NCBI GenBank assembly: GCA_964405075.1
Contig: CAYOMP010000014.1
Location: 1-36,346 of the forward strand
Length of the DNA: 36,346 bases
From: CAYOMP01 sp964405075
GTDB taxonomy: Bacteria > Bacillota > Clostridia > Lachnospirales > Lachnospiraceae
Direction of reading: 5' to 3'
The notes under the pieces are model-generated. The model was not told the DNA's origin and did no database searches. It worked only from the letters and a program-made list of their open reading frames with translations. Each line of letters starts with the position of its first letter. Within the stretch, counting starts at the first letter, position 1. Made by a program: the position numbers and the translations under genes. Below, piece after piece: positions 1 to 9,699 of the stretch.

Positions 1-434
1 ATCAAAAATACGAGGTCAAAATGAATCTATCTGGAATTTAGTTTTTCATTTGACCCACACTTTAAGCACAACAATGTAAAAACTACTCTATTTTTCTCTA
101 CTTTATAATCTTTATACCTCCATTTACCAAATTCATATTAAAATGTGCCACAGGTTTTCAGCTGCATTTACAACATTTCCCTCTTTTTACCCATTAATTG
201 CTCTGTTTTAACTTTAAAATTTGGTGTCACAAAATAACAGCCTCAGAAACGGCTTGTTTTCGCTATTTCTGAAGCTGTATGTATTATTCAAACTCTATAA
301 CATCCTAATCAAAATCATTTGTTATAAACTTAGAGCCTTTACCTATTTTATAAGAGATTGTATTTAAGTCAAATTAACTAACTTTTTTTATTTATCTTAC
401 TACTAAAAACACTAGAGTTTTGTGTAAAATCATT
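1..434. other. AT-rich intergenic region downstream of fucU
   Basis: No convincing ORF is visible. The stretch contains an imperfect stem-loop (237-278) about 160 nt past the fucU stop, and one copy of the TTTTGTGTAA motif (around 419-430) that also occurs upstream of the transporter operon and of fucI. This could be the regulatory region of a gene left of the window, but that gene is not visible. Confidence 0.5.
237..278 (-). terminator. possible distal terminator of the fucose transporter operon
   Basis: The arms at 237-249 and 266-278 pair over 12 of 13 positions with one mismatch (ACAGC/GCTGT plus TCAGAAA/TTTCTGA). The loop is 16 nt. The minus-strand flank has only a short T-rich stretch, so termination is possible rather than sure. 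Confidence 0.35.
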
Positions 435-875
435 CTAATCTACTACAACACCTTTTTGTAACATAATGTTAGCGTATAGTGCTGATTCACCTGTTGCAAT
501 AATTGCATACGCAGTTCTTGCCTCATCATAAAAAGCAAATCTTTCAATATTTCCTACACATTCGCTTCCTCTATCATCATATTTAGATATGATATCTTTA
601 TATGTGTCCCAAATAGGAGTTTCTACATTATCTCCCGGAACAACCTCCATAAGATTTACTGGTTTTTCTACATATGTATCTAATGGAAATACTTTTAAAA
701 TAGCGTCTAACAGTTCCGGAACATTATGTCCATCACATCTTATTACTATTGCATCTTTTCCCATTGATTCTGCCGGAAAATTCCCATCTGAAATAACTAA
801 TCTGTCACTATGACCCATTTCACACAGAACCTTTAAAAGCTCTGGTGATAATATTTTTGGTATTCCTTTTAACAT
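435..875 (-). CDS. fucU: L-fucose mutarotase (RbsD/FucU family)
   Basis: This 146-residue cytoplasmic protein would interconvert the alpha and beta anomers of L-fucose, feeding the anomer used by the isomerase. It matches FucU along its whole length: an N-terminal segment with SPELLKVLCEMGHSD (the conserved His in MGH), then EGD-like VPGDNVETP, and a C-terminal block RFAFYDEARTAYAI followed by TGE and the YANIMLQKGV ending. Length equals that of typical FucU (about 140). It is the last gene of a minus-strand operon after the ABC transporter, separated from the binding-protein gene by a hairpin (936-962). FucU is favoured over RbsD because of the RFAFYDEA block and the fucI gene 9 kb away. Confidence 0.93.
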   Translation of the reverse strand: MLKGIPKILSPELLKVLCEMGHSDRLVISDGNFPAESMGKDAIVIRCDGHNVPELLDAILKVFPLDTYVEKPVNLMEVVPGDNVETPIWDTYKDIISKYDDRGSECVGNIERFAFYDEARTAYAIIATGESALYANIMLQKGVVVD

Positions 876-935
876 ATAACATCACGGTCCTTTTTATTAT
901 TTTATTTCATTTTTAACGTTTACCCATTTTTTGAA

Positions 936-962
936 AAAGGGATTGCCATAAGCAATCCCTTT
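936..962 (-). terminator. stem-loop between binding-protein gene and fucU
   Basis: A perfect 11-bp stem (AAAGGGATTGC pairing with GCAATCCCTTT) with a 5-nt loop is followed on the minus strand by a short T-run. A second small hairpin, GAGGC-TTAT-GCCTC (about 966-979), precedes it in the transcript. It probably acts as a partial terminator or as an mRNA 3' stabiliser that leaves binding-protein mRNA in excess over fucU. Confidence 0.65.
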
Positions 963-1006
963 GTTGAGGCTTATGCCTCTGTTTGTTTTGGAAACAATAC
1001 TATATA

Positions 1007-2146
1007 TTAATCATAAAGGTTAGGTGCAATTGCTGGATCTTCCATATTTTCAGCTGTATACCACTGACATCCAGTATCAACATCTGAAACAGGTTCGCCT
1101 TTGATAGCTTTAACACATAAGTCAACTACATTTCTACCAATTGATAATGGATCCTGAGTTACAGCACCTGCTAATTTACCAGAAGCTATTGCTGTCTTGA
1201 TAACTGTACCTGAGTCAAATGCAATACCTACAACGTCTTTTCCAAGTCTGTTGATATTTGCATCACCATTTACAAGACCTTCACCAGAGAACTGGTTAGA
1301 ACCATAGATACAGATTGTATCTTCTTTGTTTAATAAGTTCTGAGCATCGATAGCTGATAATTCAGCTGTTACCTGTGCCGGTACTACTACTTCAATAATA
1401 ACGTCAGCACCTGCTGTTTCATTTTTCCATTTGTCATGACCTTCAACTGAAACTGTTTTTCCATCTGCTTCAATTAAAGATTTTATTTTATCTACGAATC
1501 CTGAACCACGGCTTGTGATTGATTCTGATGTTGCATCCTGATTCATAACACCAATTCTAACTGGGCTAGTTGCTGATGCAATCTGATCTTTAATTAACTT
1601 ATATGTTTCTTCACCTGCTAATTCACCAGCAGCATAATTGTCTGTTGCTGCATTAGCTACGATAGAACCTTCTGGTGCATTTGGAACACCTGAGTCAAAT
1701 CCTACTACTGGAATACCAGCTGTAACAGCCTGTTCAATACCACTTAAACATGCTTCAGTATCAAGAGCTGCAAGACCAATTGCTGCTGCTGAATTGTTTA
1801 ATGCATTGTTTAACATCTGTACCTGCTGAGCGATATCAGATTCTGTATCTGGACCCTGGAAGTCAATTTCTACACCAAGTTCAGCTGCTTTTTCTTCAGC
1901 ACCCTGAAGAACTGCCTGCCAGAACTGATGCTGGAAACCTTTAGATACAATATAGATTTTACCTATGTCCTCACTTCCACCTGCTTCAGCTGCTGGAGCT
2001 TCTGTTGCTTCTGCTGTTTCTGTTGTAGTAGCTTCTGTTGTAGTTTCAGCTGCTGTATCTGTTGCAGTATTTGAGTTACCACAACCTGCTAAAATTCCTG
2101 TTACCATTGCTGCACTTAAAAGTACACTAAGCATTTTTTTCTTCAT
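1007..2146 (-). CDS. sugar ABC transporter substrate-binding lipoprotein
   Basis: This 379-residue secreted, lipid-anchored binding protein of the ribose/LacI type (peripla_BP_4) would deliver a monosaccharide to the adjacent permease. The N-terminus is a classic lipoprotein signal (MKKKMLSVLLSAAM..) with lipobox LAGC, Cys22 being lipidated. A Thr/Ala/Glu-rich linker covers about residues 23-58. The fold begins at KIYIVSKGFQHQFWQAVLQG and includes DTESDIAQQVQ, a VVGFDSGVP hinge strand and GIAFDSGTVIKTA near the end. It lies in an operon after the ATPase and permease genes and before fucU. The substrate is inferred to be L-fucose from fucU and fucI; binding residues cannot be assigned by eye. 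Confidence 0.9.
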   Translation of the reverse strand: MKKKMLSVLLSAAMVTGILAGCGNSNTATDTAAETTTEATTTETAEATEAPAAEAGGSEDIGKIYIVSKGFQHQFWQAVLQGAEEKAAELGVEIDFQGPDTESDIAQQVQMLNNALNNSAAAIGLAALDTEACLSGIEQAVTAGIPVVGFDSGVPNAPEGSIVANAATDNYAAGELAGEETYKLIKDQIASATSPVRIGVMNQDATSESITSRGSGFVDKIKSLIEADGKTVSVEGHDKWKNETAGADVIIEVVVPAQVTAELSAIDAQNLLNKEDTICIYGSNQFSGEGLVNGDANINRLGKDVVGIAFDSGTVIKTAIASGKLAGAVTQDPLSIGRNVVDLCVKAIKGEPVSDVDTGCQWYTAENMEDPAIAPNLYD

Positions 2147-2213
2147 CTTGTAATCCTCCCTAATTTAATTTGTTTTATATGTAATGCCCCTTCTCCTGGC
2201 ATATACAACTTAA

Positions 2214-3227
2214 TTAATTTTTCTTTCTTCTGTTAACAACGTCTGCAAATACTGCAATTATAAGAACAATACCTGTTGCAACCTGCTGATAATGTGTCTG
2301 TAATCCAATAAATGGAAGACCTGTTTTTAATACTGACATAATGAATACACCGATTAATGTACCTACGATACTTCCGTAACCACCACTCATTGATGTTCCA
2401 CCAATAACTACACCTGCGATAGCATCTAACTCAAAACCTGCACCACCACCAGGTAATAATGTTGAATATGTTGCTGCATATGCGATACCTGCAACACCTG
2501 CTAAAGTTCCACTAAATACATAAGCTAATGTTTCCCATTTAGCTACGTCAACACCTGATAATCTAGTTGCTTCTTTATTACTTCCTAACGCTACAATATA
2601 ACGACCTGGTCTGGTTTTATTCAAAATAACCGCCATTAATGCTGCTACCGCAATCAAAAGAATAAATCCTGTTGGAATTGGAAGTGTACTTCCATCTGAT
2701 TTGGTAATAACCAGTTTGAAAATATTTCTAAACCATCCTGCATCTTCACTTGCCTGTGGCCAAGTAACACTCTGCGCCTTTGTGAAAATCGAACCAAGAC
2801 CTTTTGATAACATCATGGAACCCAATGTGGCAATAAATGGCGGTAATCCCATTTTTGAAACTAACAAACCATTCATTAATCCAAAAAGTGTACCAATTAA
2901 AATACCAATAATCATACATAATGCTATAGGTACATTATATTTAGTTGCCAAAGTTCCTGATACTAATGATGAACATACCAAAACTGTACCAATTGATAAA
3001 TCAATACCACCAGTTGTAATTGCAAATGTAACACCAATTGCCATAAAACCTATGTAGTATGATGCATCAAAAATATTTACTAATGTTGAATACTGGAAAA
3101 ATTTATTATTAATTAATCCAAATACTATACTAATTACAATTAATGCTGCAATAGCTATTAACTTTTGTGTTCCTACTGCCTTAACAATAGGATTATTTGC
3201 TAATCCCGTCTTTTTATTCTCTGCCAT
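2214..3227 (-). CDS. sugar ABC transporter permease (RbsC type)
   Basis: This 337-residue integral membrane permease belongs to the branched-chain/ribose BPD_transp_2 family. About eight to ten hydrophobic segments are visible, starting with LIAIAALIVISIVFGLI after a short polar N-terminus. The family-typical stretches GITFAITTGGIDLSIGT-like (here GVTFAITTGGIDLSIG) and ALGSNKEATRLSGVDV are present. The protein would form the membrane channel with the upstream ATPase. It starts 16 nt after the ATPase stop and has an AGGAGGGT ribosome binding site, so the three genes form one transcript. Confidence 0.93.
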   Translation of the reverse strand: MAENKKTGLANNPIVKAVGTQKLIAIAALIVISIVFGLINNKFFQYSTLVNIFDASYYIGFMAIGVTFAITTGGIDLSIGTVLVCSSLVSGTLATKYNVPIALCMIIGILIGTLFGLMNGLLVSKMGLPPFIATLGSMMLSKGLGSIFTKAQSVTWPQASEDAGWFRNIFKLVITKSDGSTLPIPTGFILLIAVAALMAVILNKTRPGRYIVALGSNKEATRLSGVDVAKWETLAYVFSGTLAGVAGIAYAATYSTLLPGGGAGFELDAIAGVVIGGTSMSGGYGSIVGTLIGVFIMSVLKTGLPFIGLQTHYQQVATGIVLIIAVFADVVNRRKKN

Positions 3228-3243
3228 CGTCTAACCCTCCTAA

Positions 3244-4737
3244 TTAGTTGTCGCGTGTCGCAACTTTCATAATGCTCTCTTGTGAAGCTTCTGCTATATC
3301 CAATTCCCCTGTTTTAACACCTTCACACATAACAACAATTCTATCACTCATTCTTAGCACTTCCGTAAGTTCTGATGAAATCATTATAATTGACTTACCT
3401 TCTGCTACTAATTTATTCATTAACTGATATATTTCGTTTTTAGCACCAACGTCAATACCTCTTGTAGGTTCATCAAATATCAAAATGTCACAATCTCTTG
3501 TGAGCCATTTTGCAATAACAACCTTTTGTTGGTTACCACCAGATAAGTTAACAACCTGAGTATCCACCGAAGGAGTTTTTGTTTTTAATGCTTCTACATA
3601 TTTTTTAGCAACTTCTCTTTCCTTCTTCGTATCAATAAGAAGCCCTTTTGTGAAGTTTTCTAATGATGACATTGTTGTATTTTCAGCTACTGTTTTATCA
3701 ACAACAATACCAAAACGCTTTCTATCTTCTGAAAGATATCCGATACCAGCTGCTACTGCATCCTGTGGACTATTTATGATAACCTTTTTACCGTTTACAT
3801 ATATATCACCGCTTTCCTTTGAATCAGCTCCAAATAAAGCTCTTGCAGTTTCTGTTCTACCAGCTCCCATAAGTCCTGAAAAACCAAGTATTTCACCTTT
3901 TCTTAATTCAAAACTTACATTTCTAACCAGCTTTCCGGCACAAAGATTTTCGACCTTTAATACTACCGGTGCATCAGGTGCTACATTACTCTTTTGTTTT
4001 GGTTCTTCGTAGATTACACGACCTACCATCATATTGATGATATCCTCTTTTGTACTATCTTTTGTTATAATAGTTCCTACATATTCACCATCACGCATTA
4101 CAGTAACCCTGTCTGTAATAACTTTAATTTCATCCATTCTATGAGAAATGTATACAATACCCAATTGCTTCTTTCTCAGGTCATTTATTATTTTAAATAA
4201 TTCAGATATTTCACTTTCTGTTAATGCTGCTGTAGGTTCATCAAAAATGATAACCTTAACATCCTTAGAAATTGCTTTTGCAATTTCACACATCTGTTGT
4301 TTTCCTACTGTAAGATTCCCCATTGTTTCTGAAGGATCAATATCAATATTCAATCTTTCAAATAATTTTGCAGCTTCTTTTTCCATATCTTTATCATTAA
4401 TTAACTTGCCATTCATCATTTCTCTTCCGATAAAAATATTCTGTGCTACACTTAAGTGGTTCATCATATTAAGTTCCTGATGCACGATTGCTATTCCAGC
4501 ATCCTGAGCATCTCTAGGATTTGTGAACTCCACTTCTTTTCCTTCATATTGAATAGTTCCACTATCCTTAGAATAGATTCCTGTTAGCACCTTCATAAGA
4601 GTAGATTTTCCAGCACCGTTTTCCCCCATCAGTGCGTGTACTTCGCCTTTTTTTACTTCAAGGTTAACACCTTTTAATGCATGTACACCAGGAAAGGATT
4701 TATCTATTCCTTCCATTTTTAAAATAACATCGCCCAC
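3244..4737 (-). CDS. sugar ABC transporter ATP-binding protein (RbsA type, two ATPase domains)
   Basis: This 497-residue protein has tandem ABC domains, the layout of RbsA/XylG/MglA ATPases. Domain 1 has Walker A GENGAGKST, signature LTVGKQQMCEIAKA and Walker B VIIFDEPTAAL. Domain 2 has the degenerate Walker A GLMGAGRTET normal for this family, signature LSGGNQQK and Walker B LIFDEPTRGID. It energises uptake through the permease. The start is a GTG (4737) preceded by AAGGTG; the frame has no closer ATG until residue 8. It is the first gene of the transporter-fucU operon, with a candidate -10 and the TTTTGTGTAA motif upstream. Confidence 0.95.
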   Translation of the reverse strand: MGDVILKMEGIDKSFPGVHALKGVNLEVKKGEVHALMGENGAGKSTLMKVLTGIYSKDSGTIQYEGKEVEFTNPRDAQDAGIAIVHQELNMMNHLSVAQNIFIGREMMNGKLINDKDMEKEAAKLFERLNIDIDPSETMGNLTVGKQQMCEIAKAISKDVKVIIFDEPTAALTESEISELFKIINDLRKKQLGIVYISHRMDEIKVITDRVTVMRDGEYVGTIITKDSTKEDIINMMVGRVIYEEPKQKSNVAPDAPVVLKVENLCAGKLVRNVSFELRKGEILGFSGLMGAGRTETARALFGADSKESGDIYVNGKKVIINSPQDAVAAGIGYLSEDRKRFGIVVDKTVAENTTMSSLENFTKGLLIDTKKEREVAKKYVEALKTKTPSVDTQVVNLSGGNQQKVVIAKWLTRDCDILIFDEPTRGIDVGAKNEIYQLMNKLVAEGKSIIMISSELTEVLRMSDRIVVMCEGVKTGELDIAEASQESIMKVATRDN

Positions 4738-4790
4738 GTTTTCACCTTCCCTTTTTTGTGCTTATTTCTTAGTTCATTTGCTATACTCTT

Positions 4791-4838
4791 ATTATATTTA
4801 GTTCAAAAAAACTTTTAATAGAATATTTTACACAAAAA
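4791..4838 (-). promoter_or_regulatory. candidate promoter and activator site of the sugar transporter operon
   Basis: On the minus strand a TATAAT (4791-4796) lies 54 nt before the GTG start. No good -35 stands 17 nt upstream, which fits an activator-dependent promoter. The motif TTTTGTGTAAAA (4826-4838) would centre near -48, a usual position for an AraC-type activator such as the neighbouring YesN-type regulator. Confidence 0.4.
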
Positions 4839-4930
4839 GGTAATTATTTTACTTATTACAGAAAATTTTAACTTTTAATACCAATTATTAAATATTTTTT
4901 AGTACTTATTACATAAAAACGTGCTCTGTG

Positions 4931-5003
4931 CGTTTATCAAATTGCTGCGAAACTCTTTGAATCCTCATGCAAACATAGCGTTCTCGTCACTACTCGTACA
5001 AAT
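4931..5003 (-). repeat. dispersed intergenic repeat, copy 1
   Basis: Read on the minus strand this copy runs from TACGAGTAGTGACGAGAA through GCTATGTTTGCATGAGG to TTTCGCAGCAATTTGATAAA. It aligns over about 70 nt with copy 3 (18585-18680) and in part with copies 2, 4 and 5. Confidence 0.55.
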
Positions 5004-5081
5004 GCAATACAAAATTTTATTTTTCATATTTTAAGATTTATATAATTCAAGATTTATTTCCTAATCAAACTTTTATTTTAA

Positions 5082-6056
5082 CTACTCCCAAAAAGGAAAC
5101 AATATTTTTTGATTTTCCGGAGTATAAATGTCCTCTTTTTTGACAGTGGTGCTGCCTGAATCAGTTACGCTGGCTACTACTTCACCTCGTAATATTTTAA
5201 CTGCATTCTCTACGCCTAAATAGCCCATATTAAAGGATTTTTGAACTACCACACCTTCAAATACCCCCTCTTCCAATAATTTAATAGCCTCATTTGAACT
5301 ATCAAATCCAACTATTTTGACACTATCATTTAGTCCCATATCTTTAATATATCTAGCCGCTCCCACCGCTGAGTATTCATTTAAACCTACGATTATATCT
5401 ATGTCCGGATGTCTCTCCAGCATTTTCTTAGTTTCATTATACCCATGAATATAATTTGAGTTACTAAATACTACATCCACTATTTTTTTCTCGTCATCTT
5501 CAAGACTTTTTCTAAAACCATTTTCTCTCTCTATTGCCGTAGATGCACCTTTAATATAACTTACTATTGCTATCTGAGAATCTTCCTTAATGTGTTCCTT
5601 TACTAATTCTCCAAGCTTTGCTCCTGCTTCATAATTATCCGTAGCTACGATGCTATCCTGCACGTTCTCATCCACACTTGAATCTATTAAAACCAGCTTT
5701 ATTCCAGCCTCTTTAATCTTCTTGGCAGCTTCTAACGACAATGTTTTGTCTGTAGGTGTTAGCAATATAGCTGCCGGTTTCTTAGCAATTGCCTCATCAA
5801 TCAGCTGATTCTGCCTGTCAACATCATCCTCTCTTGTTGGTGCTACTATGCTCAAATCAATATCATATTCCTTAGCTGCCATTTGAGCTCCCCTAACCAA
5901 AGAATTCCAAAAATCTGAATCTGCTCCAATTATTTTTGAAACATATATTATTCTAATTTTTTCATTACTATTTTTTCTAGATATTACTCCATACATTGCA
6001 CCTATAGCAATAAGAACTATTACGATAACAATAAGATGTTTTTTATACCCCTTCAT
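5082..6056 (-). CDS. membrane-anchored sugar-binding protein of a three-component sensor
   Basis: This protein of about 324 residues has one N-terminal membrane segment (HLIVIVIVLIAIGAMYGVI) with no lipobox Cys, then a periplasmic-binding-protein fold of the ribose/LacI type: IIYVSKIIGADSDFWNSLVRGA, AILLTPTDKT, LVLIDSSVD, IVATDNYEAG, IVGFDSSNEAIK. The gene overlaps the end of the histidine kinase gene, so the products are made together. Known parallels are XylFII of the Clostridium XylFII-LytS-YesN xylose sensor. The ATG at 6056 is preferred over the GTG at 6065 because AGAGG sits 8-9 nt before the ATG. It is inferred to present the sugar to the kinase rather than to a transporter, since no permease is beside it. 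Confidence 0.82.
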   Translation of the reverse strand: MKGYKKHLIVIVIVLIAIGAMYGVISRKNSNEKIRIIYVSKIIGADSDFWNSLVRGAQMAAKEYDIDLSIVAPTREDDVDRQNQLIDEAIAKKPAAILLTPTDKTLSLEAAKKIKEAGIKLVLIDSSVDENVQDSIVATDNYEAGAKLGELVKEHIKEDSQIAIVSYIKGASTAIERENGFRKSLEDDEKKIVDVVFSNSNYIHGYNETKKMLERHPDIDIIVGLNEYSAVGAARYIKDMGLNDSVKIVGFDSSNEAIKLLEEGVFEGVVVQKSFNMGYLGVENAVKILRGEVVASVTDSGSTTVKKEDIYTPENQKILFPFWE

Positions 6057-7854
6057 TATCGTCACCTCTTTCTGTCATATATGGAATTGTAACTATAGCA
6101 GTAGTACCCTCACCTAAAATACTCTCATATTTTAATCCATACTCTGCACCATAATACAATTTCAATCTCTCATTAACATTTTTTACACCTACACCATTAC
6201 CTTTGGAATTGATATTCTTATTTTTACAAAAAATATTATCTAACTTCTCCTTGTCCATCCCCTGACCATTATCAATTACCTTAAGCACAACATTTTCACC
6301 TATTTTTTCCCCGGTTACTCTTATTAAACCTTTCTCATTTTTGTACTTAATTCCATGATAAATAGCATTCTCAACCAACGGCTGTAATACTAATTTAATT
6401 ATGTATGAATATTTAACCTCTCTATCTACATCTATTTCAAATTCAAGTTTATCCTTATACCTCATTTTCTGAATAGTCAGATAGCTCTTTATGTAATTTA
6501 TTTCATGGTCTATTGTAACTATTTCATCTTCATTACTAATACTCTGTCTTAACAATTTAGCTAATGATGATGTCATTATTACTACTTCTTTATTTTTGCC
6601 GCTCTCCGCCATCCAAATGATAGAATCTAAAGTATTGTACAAGAAATGAGGATTAATCTGAGCTTGTAATGCCCTTAACTCACTTTTTCTTTTAAGTCGC
6701 TGCTCCTGAACATTTTCGTCCATCAGTTCCTTAATCTTAGATGTCATTATATTAAAAGATTTTGACAAAGTTCCAATTTCATTATCCTCTGTTACTTCAA
6801 TTTCTGCATTTTCAAATCTTCCATATTGAACCTCTTTCATGGACGAACTAAGAACCTTAATAGACTTAGTTATTTCATTAGAAAATAATATGGCTATAAG
6901 AATTGATACTATAAACAAAATACTTGCAGATAGCAAATATGTTATCTGTGTTTCATCTCTTTCAACCATCAGTTCATCCACATCCGATACTCCAACTACC
7001 ATCCAACCCGTTTTTCTTGATTTGCAATTTGTATACAATTTTCCCTTTGTTTTTTCATATATAACAAAACTTTTGTCGTTGTTGTTTAAAATCTCTTCTA
7101 TTTTTTCATCCTTTAATCCGCTAAAAATCAAGGTTTGGCTTGGATGATATACAATATCACCCTGCTCATCAAGTACAAAAACATAACCCCTGCTTCCAAG
7201 GTTAAGATTATCGCACATATTACTGATAATACTGTAATTTAAATCTACAAAAAGTATAGCCTCTATTCTGCATGTATATGGATTCATTAACCCACATGCC
7301 AAAGTTACCACCCAGTTATATTCATTTTTTATAATATTTTGAACATGAGAAGATGATAATACAGATGCTCCATTAGCGTTTATTGCATCCACATACCAAC
7401 TCATTTGCTCATAATCAGAATATTCATTAATTACTGCATTTCCATCATTTATTATATATCTGCCATTTTCAGCAATTATCCCAATATTATATATATCCTC
7501 TCGTGTTTCGGTTATTGTGATAAACTGGTCGATAATTCGTTGTCTAGATTCCATTCTTTCTTTTTCAGATAAATTTTCATTAAACAAAAATTCCTTAACA
7601 TCTCGGTTTTTGCCTGTGATTTTGGAGATGTTCTCCATATAATTTATATAAGAATCAATATCTTCATTAACCTGTTCAACCATCTGATATGTGTAGTTTT
7701 TTGAATTATTCATTATTGTTTTATCTGTATATCTAAAAGATATTATTAAAAAACACATCAAAGCAAGCACAATGATAATTGAAAAATAAAATATCATTGT
7801 GCTTCTTATACTTTTAAATCCAAACAAAAATTTTCCACCAGATTTATTACTCAT
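6043..7854 (-). CDS. sensor histidine kinase, YesM/LytS family
   Basis: This 603-residue membrane kinase has TM1 at about residues 19-40, an extracellular Cache-like sensor region at about 41-300 (strand pattern YVFVLDEQGDIVYHP), TM2 at about 303-325 and HAMP at about 326-378. The His_kinase motif LRALQAQINPHFLYNTLD follows, with the phospho-accepting His at 403, then a HATPase_c domain with NAIYHGIKYK, DNGQGMD and GNGVGVKNVNERL. It phosphorylates the response regulator encoded 5 nt upstream in the operon. Its extracellular region probably contacts the sugar-binding protein encoded by the overlapping downstream gene. Confidence 0.94.
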   Translation of the reverse strand: MSNKSGGKFLFGFKSIRSTMIFYFSIIIVLALMCFLIISFRYTDKTIMNNSKNYTYQMVEQVNEDIDSYINYMENISKITGKNRDVKEFLFNENLSEKERMESRQRIIDQFITITETREDIYNIGIIAENGRYIINDGNAVINEYSDYEQMSWYVDAINANGASVLSSSHVQNIIKNEYNWVVTLACGLMNPYTCRIEAILFVDLNYSIISNMCDNLNLGSRGYVFVLDEQGDIVYHPSQTLIFSGLKDEKIEEILNNNDKSFVIYEKTKGKLYTNCKSRKTGWMVVGVSDVDELMVERDETQITYLLSASILFIVSILIAILFSNEITKSIKVLSSSMKEVQYGRFENAEIEVTEDNEIGTLSKSFNIMTSKIKELMDENVQEQRLKRKSELRALQAQINPHFLYNTLDSIIWMAESGKNKEVVIMTSSLAKLLRQSISNEDEIVTIDHEINYIKSYLTIQKMRYKDKLEFEIDVDREVKYSYIIKLVLQPLVENAIYHGIKYKNEKGLIRVTGEKIGENVVLKVIDNGQGMDKEKLDNIFCKNKNINSKGNGVGVKNVNERLKLYYGAEYGLKYESILGEGTTAIVTIPYMTERGDDNEGV

Positions 7855-7859
7855 TATGT

Positions 7860-9479
7860 CTACCTCTTTAGCTTAGCATACTCAGTTGGTGTTACTCCAA
7901 CATTTTTCTTAAAAGTTATACTGAAATAATGTGGATCAGCAAATCCTACTTCATCTGCTATTTCATAGGTTTTCATAGAAGTATTTTCTATCAGTTGCTT
8001 AGCTTTTTCAATTCTTTTTCTAGTCAAAGCCTCTATAAAAGTTACTCCTGCATAGTTTTTAAAAATAGTACTGAAATAGCTAGTGCTAATAGATAAATAT
8101 GTACACACGGAATTAAGCGAAATTTCACTATTTCCATAATTTTTATCAATATAATCCATCGCCATTAATGCCTGCTTAGTCGTTCCACTTTCCTTTTCGT
8201 TATTTATTATGTCAGCTACCTTTATACAATAATCAGCTATCTTAGCTATTATATCCTTTAAAAATTTTGCCTTATAAATATCTTCAATTATATTATGCTG
8301 TTCTTCAAGAATGGCCTCATCCTTTATTCCCGATAAATCTATTGCATTATTTACTGTTAATAAAATATTTTGAATATATATATATGCCTTATTTCTGGAA
8401 ACGTAGTTCTCTTTTAATGAAACCTCTAACTGTTGAAATACATTTCGAATCTGTTTACTGTCTGCCGATTTTATCCCTAAAGATATTTTTTCAACATATT
8501 CCGAGATTTCTATATGTTTTTTACTCTTAATTTCTTCCAAAACAGTTGCATCTAAAACTACATCCCCCTCATCATAAAGAAATGTATACTCACTGGCTTC
8601 TTTTGCTGTCTCAAAGGATTTGTTTAACCAATTTAACGTTGGTACATTTTTTCCTACCACCAATACAACCTTAATTCCCAAATAGGATTTCAAAGCTTCT
8701 TTAATTTCTTCACATATTTTTTTTACATTTTCTATAAATTCATCTTTTTTATCGCCTTTAAAAATTATAATCGTATCTTCTTCAACGTTATGAAATGCTG
8801 TTCCACAACCATACTTTGACACAATTTCATCAGAAATATTATAAATGGCAAATCTCATTAAATCCTCGTTAATGTCTGTATCCTTCTTGGCATATTCTTC
8901 ACTGTCTATCCACTCAACAATTCCTGTTGAAAAATACTTTCCTGACAAATCCATTCGAAATTCAAATTCCTGTTTTTCATCGTTTTTAGAAAAACTATCA
9001 GTTTTTCCCATAATAAGATTATTAAGATATTTTCCCTTAATCATTGGCAAACTGCTCATATATGCTTTTCTGATTTTTTTTAAATTATTATCTTTGTCAG
9101 ATTCTTTATCAAAATCTTCTTTTACTCTCTCTAACAACTCTGACAATTCGTATGCTGTCACAGGTTTCAATACATACTCCAATACCTTATATTTAACCGC
9201 CTGCTTCGCATAATCAAACTCATCATAACCACTAACAATAATTACCTTTGTTTTTGGATGTTTTTCTGAAACGAATTTGGTTAATTCCATTCCATCTACA
9301 TATGGCATACAAATATCAGTAATCAACAAGTCAGGAGCCTCCTCATTGATCTTTTCCATTGCCTGTCTTCCATCTTCGCATGCCCCTAAAAATGTGTATC
9401 CTAATTCTTCCCATTTAATATTTTCGCTAATTGCCTCTCTAATAAGCACTTCGTCATCAACCAACAAAACCTTATACAT
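7860..9479 (-). CDS. response regulator with AraC-type DNA-binding domain, YesN family
   Basis: The product is 539 residues from the ATG at 9479, preferred over an earlier in-frame start at 9515 because GGGGGT lies 6 nt before it and the receiver domain begins at once (MYKVLLVDDE). The receiver has phospho-Asp55 (LLITDICMP) and the conserved Lys in YVLKPVTA. A central region of about 270 residues is typical of YesN proteins. The C-terminal AraC double helix-turn-helix includes LSISTSYFSTIFKNYAG and ADEVGFADPHYFSITFKK. It probably activates the neighbouring sugar transporter genes in response to the kinase. Confidence 0.94.
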   Translation of the reverse strand: MYKVLLVDDEVLIREAISENIKWEELGYTFLGACEDGRQAMEKINEEAPDLLITDICMPYVDGMELTKFVSEKHPKTKVIIVSGYDEFDYAKQAVKYKVLEYVLKPVTAYELSELLERVKEDFDKESDKDNNLKKIRKAYMSSLPMIKGKYLNNLIMGKTDSFSKNDEKQEFEFRMDLSGKYFSTGIVEWIDSEEYAKKDTDINEDLMRFAIYNISDEIVSKYGCGTAFHNVEEDTIIIFKGDKKDEFIENVKKICEEIKEALKSYLGIKVVLVVGKNVPTLNWLNKSFETAKEASEYTFLYDEGDVVLDATVLEEIKSKKHIEISEYVEKISLGIKSADSKQIRNVFQQLEVSLKENYVSRNKAYIYIQNILLTVNNAIDLSGIKDEAILEEQHNIIEDIYKAKFLKDIIAKIADYCIKVADIINNEKESGTTKQALMAMDYIDKNYGNSEISLNSVCTYLSISTSYFSTIFKNYAGVTFIEALTRKRIEKAKQLIENTSMKTYEIADEVGFADPHYFSITFKKNVGVTPTEYAKLKR

Positions 9480-9699
9480 AAATTTACCCCCGTTTTCATT
9501 TATGCAGATTTGCAATTCATTTCCAAAATTACGTAATATCTTTTCCTATGTGTTATATGTTTCTGTACTAATCCTTTTTAACTTTTATAACATTTATGAA
9601 GCCCCCATCACAAACATTACATATATTTTGCTTTCATTTATCAGCGTACTTTATAAACCTATATATTTTAATTATATCACAAATAACTTCCAAACTCAC

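Larger units (their letters stand above)
4738..5081. other. intergenic region: transporter promoter and dispersed repeat
   Basis: No gene is seen here. The stretch holds the probable promoter of the minus-strand transporter operon (TATAAT on the minus strand at 4791-4796), a TTTTGTGTAAAA motif (4826-4838) about 38 nt upstream of it, and one copy of a dispersed repeat (4931-5003). The rest is AT-rich and featureless. Confidence 0.55.

Noticed and set aside
1638..2153. Several plus-strand ORFs opposite the binding-protein gene
   Set aside because: They are low-complexity shadows (Ala/Val/Ser-rich) of the minus-strand coding sequence without ribosome binding sites.
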